From Bacteroidales bacterium (GTDB lineage Bacteria > Bacteroidota > Bacteroidia > Bacteroidales > UBA7960): DNA of 64,000 nucleotides. Below the pieces are notes generated by a model. The model was given only the letters and a program-made list of their open reading frames with translations. It did no database searches and was not told where the DNA came from. The position numbers and the translations under genes are program-made. Positions 55,635 through 64,000 of this stretch are shown here, one piece after another; position 1 is the first letter of the stretch, and each line of letters opens with the position of its first letter. The stretch is taken from assembly GCA_007118495.1 (NCBI GenBank), contig SKRM01000031.1, positions 33,075-97,074 of the forward strand. The letters are read 5' to 3'.

Positions 55635-57830
55635 ATGAGATTATTGATTGTATCAAACCGCTTGCCCGTCTCAGTAAAGAAAGAACAAGGGCGTTTTATC
55701 ATGGAGAAAAGCGCAGGAGGACTTGTTTCAGGTCTGAGTGATTATCTGAAGTCATTGGGGGTTAACACCGGAAGTATTTCAGATTATGTCTGGATGGGCT
55801 GGCCCGGAGCAACCATCGAGAAAGAGGATCAGATAGAGCTGAGAGCCCGGGTTGAAAAAGAATTTAATGCGTCTCCGGTATTTTTATCCCAAAAGCTAAT
55901 GGATAAAGTATACCTGGGGTTTTGCAACAAGACCATCTGGCCTTTATTTCATTATTTTCCAAACCATGCACGCTTCGATTTGGAATTTTGGGAAGAATAC
56001 AGACGGATGAATGAGATATTCAGAGATGAAATACTGAAAATACTTCGGCCTGGTGACATCGTCTGGATTCATGATTATCATTTGATGCTGTTACCGGCCA
56101 TGCTCAGAGAAACCGTGTCAAATCCCATTGGTTTCTTTCTTCATATTCCATTCCCTACCTATGAAATGTACAGGATGCTTCCGAAAGGAAGCCGGTCAGC
56201 TATATTGAAAGGCTTACTTGGTGCCGATCTTATTGGATTCCACACCCATGATTATGCCCAGTATTTTTTAAGGTGTGTGCTTCGTATTTTAGGCAAAGAA
56301 AACCATATGGGCAAGATTGACATGCCAACACATATTGTTGAGGTGGATACATTTCCGATGGGTATTGACTACGAGAAATTCAACACCATGGATGTAACTC
56401 CCTTTGCAGAAAAAAAAGCGGGGAGATTGAAAATGAAAAGTGTGCTTTCGGTTGACAGGCTTGATTATTCAAAAGGAATCATCAACCGTCTGCAGGGTTT
56501 TGAATTATTCTTGGAAAAAAATCCGGAATGGCATGGCAAGGTATACCTGAATATGATTGTTGTTCCGTCGCGTACAGGTGTTTCAAGCTACCAGGCGATA
56601 AAGCGCCGGCTTGATGAGTTGGTGGGGAACATAAACGGAAACTACGGTTCCATGGCGTGGACACCGGTGATATACCAGTACACATCATTGCCCCACAAAG
56701 AGCTGATAGCCCAATATCGCATAAGTGATGTTTCACTGCTTACGCCATTGCGTGACGGGATGAACCTGGTGGCGAAAGAATATGTCGCGTCTCTTACTGA
56801 CCAAAAGGGTGTTTTGGTCATCAGTGAATTTGCCGGTGCTGCCAAAGAACTTAGTGAAGCTGTGGTGATTAATCCAAACAGCATTGACGAAATTGCCGAC
56901 GCCATCGCAGAGGCCCTGTCCATACCGGTTAAGGAACAGATCAGGCGCAACCGCATAATGCAGAAACGGATTGCGCGTTACAATGTTACAAAATGGGCCA
57001 ACGACTATGTTGAAAGCTTGCTTGAAGCTAGTAGTTTGTCACAATATTCTTCAAAAAAGAAGCTCTTTGGTTTGACGGTTGAGAATGAACTGATGGAAGC
57101 TTATCGCCGTGCGAAAAGCAGGATCATTATTGTTAACTATGACGGCACACTGGTTCCATATACCAGGTATCCTTCATCGGCTGAACCCCCTGATGCCTTG
57201 TTGGGTCTGGTTAACCATCTTGAAGCCCAAAAAGAAACAGATGTAATAATCATAAGTAGCAGAAGCAAGGAAGAACTGGATGACTGGCTTGGTTCGCTAC
57301 CAGTGAACCTTACTGCAGAGCATGGGTCATGGATCAGAAATGCAGGAGAAAAACAATGGAAGTTGTTCAAGCCTTTGTCTTCTGACTGGAAGCCTGAGGT
57401 GATCCAAATCATGGAAATGTACACCGACCGCTTACCAGGTTCATATTTGCAGGAAAGAGAGTATTCTGTGGCCTGGCATTACCACAAGGCCGACGTTGAA
57501 CAGGCTGTTACCCTGGTAAGAGAACTTAATGACCACCTGTTGTCCATAACCACAAACAGCGGAGCCCAGGTTCTTAAAGGCAGCAAGGTGATAGAGGTAA
57601 GTAATGCCGGTATCAACAAGGGAGAACTGGCCATGCACTGGTTGTCAAAGAAAGACTATGATTTCATTTTGAGTATTGGTGCCGGTTGGTCAGATGAAAT
57701 GCTATTCCAAACCATGCCTGATTATGCCTGGACAATTAAGGTTGGCATGTCACACACTGCTGCCCGCTTTGTATTCAAAGAACAGACTGATGCCATTCAG
57801 CTTTTGACGGCCCTTAAGGAAAATCGTTAG
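55635..57830 (+). CDS. otsA: Trehalose-6-phosphate synthase with inactive-looking phosphatase domain
   Basis: 731 residues. Residues 1-470 are a GT20 OtsA synthase (SNRLPVSV, SAGGLVSGL, WIHDYHLMLLP, VDRLDYSKG, LLTPLRDGMNLV) making trehalose-6-phosphate from UDP- or other NDP-glucose and glucose-6-phosphate. Residues 490-731 are a HAD phosphatase domain as in bifunctional TPS/TPP proteins. Its nucleophile motif reads NYDGTL (Asn501 for Asp) and the GDDxTDE motif reads GAGWSDE (682-688). It is thus probably a structural or regulatory pseudophosphatase, with dephosphorylation done by the fusion encoded upstream. It lies 11 nt after the GH65 gene and converges with the aldehyde dehydrogenase gene. 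Confidence 0.93.
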   Translation: MRLLIVSNRLPVSVKKEQGRFIMEKSAGGLVSGLSDYLKSLGVNTGSISDYVWMGWPGATIEKEDQIELRARVEKEFNASPVFLSQKLMDKVYLGFCNKTIWPLFHYFPNHARFDLEFWEEYRRMNEIFRDEILKILRPGDIVWIHDYHLMLLPAMLRETVSNPIGFFLHIPFPTYEMYRMLPKGSRSAILKGLLGADLIGFHTHDYAQYFLRCVLRILGKENHMGKIDMPTHIVEVDTFPMGIDYEKFNTMDVTPFAEKKAGRLKMKSVLSVDRLDYSKGIINRLQGFELFLEKNPEWHGKVYLNMIVVPSRTGVSSYQAIKRRLDELVGNINGNYGSMAWTPVIYQYTSLPHKELIAQYRISDVSLLTPLRDGMNLVAKEYVASLTDQKGVLVISEFAGAAKELSEAVVINPNSIDEIADAIAEALSIPVKEQIRRNRIMQKRIARYNVTKWANDYVESLLEASSLSQYSSKKKLFGLTVENELMEAYRRAKSRIIIVNYDGTLVPYTRYPSSAEPPDALLGLVNHLEAQKETDVIIISSRSKEELDDWLGSLPVNLTAEHGSWIRNAGEKQWKLFKPLSSDWKPEVIQIMEMYTDRLPGSYLQEREYSVAWHYHKADVEQAVTLVRELNDHLLSITTNSGAQVLKGSKVIEVSNAGINKGELAMHWLSKKDYDFILSIGAGWSDEMLFQTMPDYAWTIKVGMSHTAARFVFKEQTDAIQLLTALKENR

Positions 57831-57831
57831 G

Positions 57832-59196
57832 CTATTTGACGTAAACTGTTTTAATATTTGTAAACTCTCTTATACCCAGATAGGATAATTCTCTGCCGTA
57901 GCCACTGTCTCCAATACCTCCAAAGGGCAGGCGGGGGTCTGATTGTACATATTCATTGACAAAGCAGCACCCGGCTTGCAAAGCTGTTTCGGCAATGAGA
58001 CGGCCTTTTTCTGCATTGCCGGTAAATACGGCAGCTCCAAGTCCAAATACGCTGTCGTTGGCAAGGCGGATGGCATCAGCCTCGTCTCTTGCTTCGATGA
58101 TGGCTGCCACTGGCCCGAATAATTCATCGTGGTAGGCGGGCATGCCATGAAGTACGTCAGTGAGAACGGTTGGGGGATACCATGCCCCGGCTTTTTCAGG
58201 AACAGTGCCACCTAAAAGGCATCTGGCACCTTTTTCGATACTCCTCATGACTTGTGTGTGCAATTCGTCTCTTAGATCAATGCTGGCCTGAGGCCCTATA
58301 TCAGTATGTTCAAACAGAGGATCATCCATGATTTTTGAACCCATCAGCTCTGTGAAGGCCTCTTCAAAGGCCTTCTTAACCTTACCCACAACAATAAAGC
58401 GTTTGGCTGCGATACAGCTTTGCCCGCCATTGATCAGCCTGCTGGTTACACAGGTTTTTACGGCATGCTCCAAATTGGCATCCTCAAGCACAATATATGG
58501 GTCGCTGCCACCCAGTTCCATGACCGTTTTTTTAAGCATGGAACCAGCCTTTGATGCAATGGCCCGGCCAGCCCCCACACTTCCGGTAAGTGTTACTGCC
58601 TTAATATGTTGATTACCAATAAGTTCACCTGCTTTTTTTCCCGGAACCTTCAACACCTTGAAAAGTGCCGGGTTAAACCCTGCCTTGTGAAAGACTTCTT
58701 CTATAGCCAGGGCAGATCCCGTCACATTTGAAGCATGCTTTAGCAAGGCAGCATTTCCTGCCATAAGGGCTGGAGCTGCAAACCTAAACACCTGCCAAAA
58801 AGGGAAGTTCCACGGCATAACAGCCAGGACAATACCCAGTGGTCTGTAAGCAATATAGCTGTTGCTGGCTTCTGTTTTAATCGGTTCATTGGCCAGGAAC
58901 CCGCTGGCATTTTCGGCATAAAAATGACAGACTTTGGCACATTTTTCAATTTCGGCTTTTGCCTGGGTAATGGGTTTGCCCATTTCAAGGGTGATGAGGT
59001 GGGCGTAGGTGTCCATATTTTCCCGGAGCACCAGGGCGGCATTGTGCATCAGTCTGCTTCGTTCATTTAAGCTGGTTTCGGCCCAGCTTACCTGGGCTAC
59101 AGCTGTATCTTCAATGATGGCGTTGATCTCATCAGGCGTGTGTTCTTCATACGTGGCTATGGTCTTGTTGTTGACAGGGTTGACTGATCGTAGCAT
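57832..59196 (-). CDS. NAD(P)+-dependent aldehyde dehydrogenase (succinate-semialdehyde type)
   Basis: 454 residues, the short form of the succinate-semialdehyde dehydrogenase group. VMPWNFPFWQVFRF, the Rossmann GSVGAGRAIA, ELGGSDPYIV with the active Glu and NGGQSCIAAKR with the catalytic Cys261 are clear. It oxidises an aldehyde, probably succinate semialdehyde, to the acid. It stands alone, its stop facing the otsA stop at one base distance. Confidence 0.88.
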   Translation of the reverse strand: MLRSVNPVNNKTIATYEEHTPDEINAIIEDTAVAQVSWAETSLNERSRLMHNAALVLRENMDTYAHLITLEMGKPITQAKAEIEKCAKVCHFYAENASGFLANEPIKTEASNSYIAYRPLGIVLAVMPWNFPFWQVFRFAAPALMAGNAALLKHASNVTGSALAIEEVFHKAGFNPALFKVLKVPGKKAGELIGNQHIKAVTLTGSVGAGRAIASKAGSMLKKTVMELGGSDPYIVLEDANLEHAVKTCVTSRLINGGQSCIAAKRFIVVGKVKKAFEEAFTELMGSKIMDDPLFEHTDIGPQASIDLRDELHTQVMRSIEKGARCLLGGTVPEKAGAWYPPTVLTDVLHGMPAYHDELFGPVAAIIEARDEADAIRLANDSVFGLGAAVFTGNAEKGRLIAETALQAGCCFVNEYVQSDPRLPFGGIGDSGYGRELSYLGIREFTNIKTVYVK

Positions 59197-59257
59197 GGGA
59201 AAATAGGTTGGGGGGTTTGTGGGTTAGGCGGCTTGGCCGCGTTTGAAAGTTTGAATG

Positions 59258-60193
59258 TTAATGGGTTTGTTGGTTTGTTGGTTTGTTGGTTTGTTGTGGG
59301 TGGATGTTGATTCTGGTTTTGGGCAGGCAATGGGGGTATTCACGTTGGATGAATTCGATGAGTTTTTCTCTGATAAACACCCTGAGTTCCCAGGCGTCAG
59401 GTGAACTTGCTGCGCTCATCAGGGCTCTGAGTTCAAGGGTTTGTTCACGGGCGTCTGTTACCTGCAGTACATTCACTTTTTTGTCCCAGAATGCATTTTC
59501 ATTCAACAGCCGGGTGAGCTCATCCCTGAGTGCCTGGATGGGAATGGTGTAATCAGTATAAATGAAAACGGTTCCCAGTATATCGGCTGAAGTTCTTGTC
59601 CAGTTTTGAAATGGCCTCTCAAGAAAATAGGTGGTCGGAACCACCAGCCTGCGTTTATCCCAAATGCGAACCACCACATAGGTCAGGTTGATCTCTTCTA
59701 TCCAGCCCCACTCATTTTCAACGATCACCACATCATCAAGCCGGATGGGTTGTGTAATGGCTATTTGAAATCCGGCAAGAATAGTTCCCAGCGCTTTTTG
59801 GGCAGCCAGACCCAATACCAGCCCGGCAATACCCGCTGACGCAAAAATGCTGATCCCGATATTCCTGAACCCCTCAAAATGCATAAGGGTTAAACTAACT
59901 GATATCAGGATTACTACAAATACAATGATTTTTTCAAGGATATTATACTGGGTATGAAGCTTTCTTGTACGCAAATTATCAGCAACAGACATGTCGTATC
60001 TTGACAGCAGCCTGATTTTACCCCAGCGGATTGCAGCAATAATACCCCAGGTGAAACCCAGGGCCATGATCAGCTTACTGGTTGTTGCCAGACTTTGTTG
60101 CAATTCAAATGGGACGATGTCTGTACCCGGAGCTATACGGTTCAAAAAAATGGCGGCTAATACAAGTATTAAAGGAATAATGAATCGTTTCAT
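59258..60193 (-). CDS. MscS-family mechanosensitive channel (second)
   Basis: 311 residues from ATG 60193 (MKRFIIPLILVLAAIF); the longer reading to 60355 crosses the divergent promoter region. Three to four membrane segments precede the pore-like helix ASAGIAGLVLGLAAQKALG. The beta domain (QPIRLDDVVIVENEWGWIEEI, VVPTTYFLERPF) follows. It belongs to the larger MscS-like group and may sense tension. The last residues (TNKPTNQQTH) come from an octanucleotide repeat and look extraneous. It lies near the trehalose operon, fitting osmotic adaptation. Confidence 0.85.
   Translation of the reverse strand: MKRFIIPLILVLAAIFLNRIAPGTDIVPFELQQSLATTSKLIMALGFTWGIIAAIRWGKIRLLSRYDMSVADNLRTRKLHTQYNILEKIIVFVVILISVSLTLMHFEGFRNIGISIFASAGIAGLVLGLAAQKALGTILAGFQIAITQPIRLDDVVIVENEWGWIEEINLTYVVVRIWDKRRLVVPTTYFLERPFQNWTRTSADILGTVFIYTDYTIPIQALRDELTRLLNENAFWDKKVNVLQVTDAREQTLELRALMSAASSPDAWELRVFIREKLIEFIQREYPHCLPKTRINIHPQQTNKPTNQQTH
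59265..59296. repeat. Four tandem copies of the 8-bp unit GTTTGTTG
   Basis: Four perfect copies within the 3' coding end of the second MscS gene. The unit is not a multiple of three, so slippage would change only the extreme C-terminus or stop position. Confidence 0.85.
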
Positions 60194-60217
60194 GACCTTA
60201 TATTTTGTTTCTACGTA

Positions 60218-60225
60218 CAAAGATA
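60218..60225 (-). promoter_or_regulatory. -7 box for the second MscS gene
   Basis: The complement of CAAAGATA reads TATCTTTG, a perfect -7 element 24 nt before ATG 60193. No good -33 match is seen. Confidence 0.45.
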
Positions 60226-60265
60226 AAGGTCTTGAGAAAACTGGCTGGTTTCCCGTTGAAATATC

Positions 60266-60273
60266 TAATTTTG
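60266..60273 (+). promoter_or_regulatory. -7 box for the COG2509-type flavoprotein gene
   Basis: TAATTTTG matches TAnnTTTG, 22 nt before ATG 60296, in the divergent gap with the second MscS gene. The -33 element is unclear. Confidence 0.45.
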
Positions 60274-60295
60274 CCTGTATACGAAATATCAACAC

Positions 60296-61831
60296 ATGGG
60301 TTATCAGGTTGTTTCTGTCAATATGCCAGCGGATTATACCGATGAAATGCTGCACAGCCGACTGGCAAAGACTTTACACATTCGACAGTTTACATGGCAG
60401 ATAGAAGGTAAAAGTCTTGATGCACGCAATAAACGTAACATTCATTGGGTGCTCAGGGTAGCTGTTTTTTCTGACGAACTAAGGGGGAAGCTTCCCGAAA
60501 TTCCTGAAAAGCTTGAAATTCCTCATGTAAAAACCTCGATGCATATCCTGGTTACGGGGAGTGGCCCTGCTGGATTTTTTTGTGCATTCGTACTACAGAA
60601 AGCCGGATATCAAACCACCCTCATTGACCGTGGTTCTGATGTCCTGAAGAGAAACCAATCGCTTAACAGATTTGAAAGAGAAGGCATATTCGATCCCCTC
60701 AATAACTACGCTTTTGGCGAGGGGGGAGCCGGTACTTTTTCAGACGGCAAACTCACTTCACGCTCAAAGCATATTTCCAGAGAACGCCGGTTTATTCTTG
60801 ATACATACATAGCTGCCGGAGCTCCCAAAGAAATTGCCTACCTGGCCCATCCCCATCTGGGAACTGACAACCTGATTCGCATGGTTAAAAATCTCAGAAA
60901 GGAGTACGAAGAACTGGGTGGAAAAATGTTGTTTGAAACCTGTCTTGATAACCTGATTGTAAAAAACGGAAACGTTTTGTCGGCTGAACTTAATGCAGAA
61001 AGCTTTGACGCAGATTCTTTTTTCATTGCCCCCGGACATTCAGCTTATGATACATACCGCATGCTGATCAGAAAAGGTGTGTTGTTTCGCACAAAGAATT
61101 TTGCCATTGGAAGCAGGATGGAGCATCCCCAGGAAGTGATTAACAGAGCTCAGTGGGGTATGTCAGGTATCCCGGGGCTCAAAGCAGCCGAATACAGGGT
61201 GACTTCGCAGGGTGATGGCAAACACCCTGTCTATTCATTTTGCATGTGTCCGGGTGGCATCGTTGTGCCTGCAACTGCCTATGCGCATACCAATATTGTG
61301 AATGGCATGAGTTATTATAAACGGGATGGTTATTATGCCAATGCAGCATGCGTGGCAGGTATTCATCCCGGCGAACTGGCCGGAAGAGAGGTTACAGCCA
61401 TGGAGGCCCTTGATCAGCTGGAGGCGCTTGAAAGCCATTTTTACACATTGCCGGGTTGTTATAGGGCTCCGGCCTGCAGCATCCCTGATTTTATGGACGG
61501 TACATTGAGGAACACAAATATACCCGGCAGTTATCCCCTCGGAACCCTGGCTGCCCCTTTATGGGAGCTGTTGCCCCCTGTTATAATTAATGCCATGAAA
61601 TCAGGGTTAAGGGATTTTAAGTCAAAAATCAAAGGATTTGAATCAGGACAGCTCATAGGGTTAGAAAGTAAGACATCATCGCCTATACAGGCCATCAGAA
61701 ATGAAGGCGGCCTTTGTGAAGGCTTTTCCAATTTATACCTTATTGGAGAGGGGAGTGGATATACAGGGGGCATTATTTCAAGTGCCGCTGATGGTGTAAA
61801 GGCAGCCATGCGATTCTTAACGACAAGGTAA
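60296..61831 (+). CDS. FAD-dependent oxidoreductase of the COG2509 group
   Basis: 511 residues. An N-terminal domain of about 80 residues precedes the FAD-binding VTGSGPAGFFCAFVL (about 85-99). NNYAFGEGGAGTFSDGKL, TYRMLIRKGV and the C-terminal LIGEGSGYTGGIISSAADG, which contacts FAD, are typical of this uncharacterised family. The substrate is unknown; the protein looks cytoplasmic. It stands as a single gene with its own -7 box. Confidence 0.85.
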   Translation: MGYQVVSVNMPADYTDEMLHSRLAKTLHIRQFTWQIEGKSLDARNKRNIHWVLRVAVFSDELRGKLPEIPEKLEIPHVKTSMHILVTGSGPAGFFCAFVLQKAGYQTTLIDRGSDVLKRNQSLNRFEREGIFDPLNNYAFGEGGAGTFSDGKLTSRSKHISRERRFILDTYIAAGAPKEIAYLAHPHLGTDNLIRMVKNLRKEYEELGGKMLFETCLDNLIVKNGNVLSAELNAESFDADSFFIAPGHSAYDTYRMLIRKGVLFRTKNFAIGSRMEHPQEVINRAQWGMSGIPGLKAAEYRVTSQGDGKHPVYSFCMCPGGIVVPATAYAHTNIVNGMSYYKRDGYYANAACVAGIHPGELAGREVTAMEALDQLEALESHFYTLPGCYRAPACSIPDFMDGTLRNTNIPGSYPLGTLAAPLWELLPPVIINAMKSGLRDFKSKIKGFESGQLIGLESKTSSPIQAIRNEGGLCEGFSNLYLIGEGSGYTGGIISSAADGVKAAMRFLTTR

Positions 61832-61838
61832 ATTTTGG

Positions 61839-62717
61839 TTATTCTTCAATGTATACAGGGGCTGCCCAGAAAATGTCCGGGTTGCTCATGTATATTCTTT
61901 GCACATGGGGTGTAATTTCAGTACCAAGGTTTGGAAAAAACCCGGCCGGATGGAGGTGGTAATAAGTTTTTACGCCCGGCTTTGAGTCATAATTGGGCTC
62001 GCTGTGTGCCGGACTGTAAAACCTGACCATATGCCTGGTCATATAGTTAATATAATCTGCTTCTTTGACCTTTGCCCCATTCATGTTCACGCTTTTATGC
62101 ACATAGATTGGCCTCTCATTGAGTAGATTTATCCTTATTTCGCTGATACCCAGGGGTTGATTGTGCATGTCTTTAAACCATGCATTGAAGCTGGCATCCA
62201 TGTAAATCCATTTTCCCAGACTTTCAGCGTAAACAATATTAACCACATGATAGTCGGTACCGGAAATACTTGCTGGCATGCAGCTCACAAAGCGGGCTTT
62301 AAATCCCATGGACAGATACACGTCATTGAGGATGGTGGCAATGAGCCTGCAATTCATTTTGACACCTTTGTTCCTGGCCATGGGGATCAGGTCAACCGCA
62401 TTTCGGGGTACATCAACAGATTCACCTCCTTTATATATTGTGAATGAACTAACCCAGTTCATCAGGTTAATGATTCTGGATAACTCATCTCCACTGCCGG
62501 CAATCTTTTCAAGTTTATAGCGCTCACGAAGCAATGTGAGCAGTGAGTCAGAGGGCGGGGCGTAGTAGAAAGGTTCATATGGAATATTGGTTTCATAATA
62601 ATAGCTTTCATAATCCTTTAACTTACCCAGGTAGTTGTCATCGGGGTAAATATATTTTTTCTCACATGCTGTCAACAAGAAAAAAAAGGTAAAGGATAAA
62701 AAGGCTATTTTGCGCAT
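61839..62717 (-). CDS. Transglutaminase-like lipoprotein
   Basis: 292 residues with lipoprotein signal (FFLLTAC, Cys18). A transglutaminase-like triad is visible: Cys123 in MNCRLIA, His157 in DYHVVNIVY and Asp174 in YMDAS. The fold is used for peptide or peptidoglycan hydrolysis or crosslinking in bacteria; the real reaction is unknown. It is probably membrane-anchored in the periplasm. It converges with the COG2509-type gene, 7 nt apart. Confidence 0.75.
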   Translation of the reverse strand: MRKIAFLSFTFFFLLTACEKKYIYPDDNYLGKLKDYESYYYETNIPYEPFYYAPPSDSLLTLLRERYKLEKIAGSGDELSRIINLMNWVSSFTIYKGGESVDVPRNAVDLIPMARNKGVKMNCRLIATILNDVYLSMGFKARFVSCMPASISGTDYHVVNIVYAESLGKWIYMDASFNAWFKDMHNQPLGISEIRINLLNERPIYVHKSVNMNGAKVKEADYINYMTRHMVRFYSPAHSEPNYDSKPGVKTYYHLHPAGFFPNLGTEITPHVQRIYMSNPDIFWAAPVYIEE

Positions 62718-62820
62718 TTATCAGGGTATATGGCGTGTTTTAAAGCTGCGTACATATTTTGCCCACTTTAGACAAATCATTGAGGCAAAAGTTTAATGCT
62801 TCATTCAAATTATTATCACT

Positions 62821-62828
62821 TATTTTTG
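62821..62828 (+). promoter_or_regulatory. -7 box for the HI0933-family gene
   Basis: TATTTTTG fits TAnnTTTG, 23 nt before ATG 62852. No convincing -33 element is present. Confidence 0.4.
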
Positions 62829-62851
62829 TGGCAATTATACCTGACCAAATA

Positions 62852-64000
62852 ATGCATACATATTCAGGAGTTTCGTCATTTGATCTTATTGTAGTAGGTG
62901 CGGGGGCTGCGGGAATTATTGCTGCGGGGAGGGCTGCCAGGCTTGGAGCCCGGGTGCTTTTACTGGAGAAAATGAAAAGCCCTGGTCGAAAAATATTGAT
63001 TACCGGCAAGGGAAGGTGTAATATTACCCATGATGCCCCTGTGTCTGCCTATTATAAACATATCTACCCCAGCGGTCGTTTTCTCAAACATGCATTCAAT
63101 GCCTTTTTCACCAAGGACATCATTGAGATACTGCACCAGCAGGGGGTGAAAACCACCACAGAAAGGGGCAACCGTGTTTTTCCGGTAAGCAATCAGTCAA
63201 AGGATGTACTTCAGGCCCTGCTTCGTTGGATGGGAACAACAAACATAGATATTCACTATGGTGTGCGGGTTGCTGAGTTGGTGGTTGAAAACGGCCTGGT
63301 ATCAGGTGTCAGGGCAACAATACAGGAGGGTGAACGGGTATACCATGCGCCGGCTGTGGTTGTTTGTACCGGGGGCAAGTCTTATCCGGCCACCGGATCT
63401 ACCGGAGATGGATATGAGCTTGCCAGGCAGGTGGGTCATCAGATTACTCCGGTCAGGCCTGCCCTTGTCCCGCTGGTCACCGCCGGTGACCTTGCCGGTC
63501 GATTGCAGGGGCTCGGATTAAAAAATGTCAATGCGGTTGTATGGGTTGATGGTTCCAAGGCTGCTGAGGCTTTTGGTGAACTCATGTTTGCACATTATGG
63601 GCTGACCGGCCCGATTATATTGACCCTTAGCCGGCTGGTGGTGGATGCCTTATTGGCCGGAAAACAGGTGGAAATCTCCATCGATCTGAAGCCGGCGCTG
63701 GATGATAAAAAACTGGACACCAGGTTGCTTCGGGACTTGAACTCACATGGTAAAAAACAGATTGAAAACATGTTCAAACAATGGCTGCCTTCCAAACTGA
63801 TCCCGGTTTTCCTTGAAGAGCTGTCCATTGACGGTAAGAAACTTTGCAACCAGATTGATGGGAATGAACGCCGCAGCATCAGGCAGCGAATGAAGAATTT
63901 TCGCTTTCAGATCACCGGGCACCCCGGCTTTAAAGAGGCCATTATTACTGCCGGAGGCGTACCCGTGACTGAAATCGATTCAAAGACCATGGAGTCGAAG
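62852..64000 (+). CDS. HI0933/BaiN-family NAD(P)/FAD-dependent oxidoreductase, 3'-truncated
   Basis: 383 codons are in the window and the frame runs off the end. The dinucleotide-binding VVGAGAAGIIAAGRAARLG starts at about residue 14; KILITGKGRCNITH is the family signature of HI0933-like flavoproteins, with VVVCTGGKSYPATGSTGDGY further on. The family binds FAD; in gut bacteria BaiN reduces bile-acid intermediates, but most members are uncharacterised. The full length is expected to be about 410 residues, so little is missing. Confidence 0.88.
   Translation, partial: MHTYSGVSSFDLIVVGAGAAGIIAAGRAARLGARVLLLEKMKSPGRKILITGKGRCNITHDAPVSAYYKHIYPSGRFLKHAFNAFFTKDIIEILHQQGVKTTTERGNRVFPVSNQSKDVLQALLRWMGTTNIDIHYGVRVAELVVENGLVSGVRATIQEGERVYHAPAVVVCTGGKSYPATGSTGDGYELARQVGHQITPVRPALVPLVTAGDLAGRLQGLGLKNVNAVVWVDGSKAAEAFGELMFAHYGLTGPIILTLSRLVVDALLAGKQVEISIDLKPALDDKKLDTRLLRDLNSHGKKQIENMFKQWLPSKLIPVFLEELSIDGKKLCNQIDGNERRSIRQRMKNFRFQITGHPGFKEAIITAGGVPVTEIDSKTMESK

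Noticed and set aside
57135..57137. Asn501 of OtsA as a sequencing error
   Set aside because: The second HAD motif of the same domain is also altered (GAGWSDE), so the loss is supported at two places.
59221..59300. CRISPR or mobile-element origin of the GTTTG-rich region
   Set aside because: Units are 8 bp, contiguous, without spacers, and there is no inverted repeat or transposase.
1..64000. tRNA, rRNA, riboswitch or phage genes
   Set aside because: Intergenic gaps are short and none contains a cloverleaf, a known riboswitch-like leader or integrase/capsid motifs.

Overview
The window is a gene-dense chromosomal segment of a member of the Bacteroidota, most likely from the Bacteroidales/Marinilabiliales side. 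This rests on several traits seen directly: TAnnTTTG-type -7 promoter boxes, scarce Shine-Dalgarno sequences, many lipoproteins and outer-membrane barrels, an ECF sigma factor followed by an anti-sigma/beta-barrel protein, a split LysO exporter, and a TonB-receptor-like barrel with a carboxypeptidase-regulatory domain. No rRNA, tRNA, CRISPR array, phage or insertion sequence was seen. No gap without a gene exceeds 300 bases. The organism looks respiratory-anaerobic or facultative (DMSO-reductase-type operon), peptide-consuming and salt-exposed (sodium-coupled transporters, membrane pyrophosphatase, trehalose genes, two MscS channels).

Layout: 1-8.3 kb holds the end of comEC, a split lysine exporter, a LysM glucosaminidase, rsmG, recA, an S9 peptidase and a VanY-type M15 peptidase. 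8.3-14.6 kb (minus strand) is a complete dmsA-dmsB-dmsC operon, followed by a membrane/P-loop NTPase fusion and mobA. 14.6-23.1 kb carries an M28 peptidase, a secreted tricorn-type protease, a sodium:neurotransmitter-symporter-family transporter and an M3 oligopeptidase. 23.3-33.1 kb has ftsE, a glycosyltransferase, nhaC, a dus/S41/barrel group, an OmpA protein with a TolA-like coiled coil, and a K+-dependent membrane pyrophosphatase. 33.2-45.2 kb contains an aspartase, a lipoprotein / ECF sigma / anti-sigma-barrel / DUF4382 lipoprotein group, a TPR lipoprotein with pfkA, an M14 peptidase, and a class I-like HMG-CoA reductase with an MscS channel.

45.3-48.2 kb is a large outer-membrane receptor-like barrel. 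48.3-57.8 kb is the most distinctive part: a four-gene trehalose operon. It encodes trehalose synthase fused to a maltokinase-like domain, a beta-phosphoglucomutase/trehalose-6-phosphatase fusion, a GH65 phosphorylase, and trehalose-6-phosphate synthase with a HAD domain. Two appended domains carry Asp-to-Asn changes at their catalytic aspartates: the maltokinase-like domain (N947 and N964) and the HAD domain of the synthase (N501). Both therefore look like pseudoenzymes, and the intact phosphatase sits in the fusion protein. The fusion plus GH65 pair resembles a split version of the three-domain mycobacterial OtsB1 (Rv2006), as recalled from general knowledge.

57.8-64 kb carries an aldehyde dehydrogenase, a second MscS protein with an octanucleotide repeat at its 3' end, a COG2509-type flavoprotein, a transglutaminase-like lipoprotein, and the start of a HI0933-family flavoprotein that runs off the window.

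The best candidates for something undescribed are the trehalose operon with its two apparent pseudoenzyme domains, the membrane/NTPase fusion inside the molybdoenzyme operon, and the sigma/anti-sigma-barrel locus flanked by two lipoproteins. Functions are assigned from recognisable motifs and family knowledge only; no database search was run.
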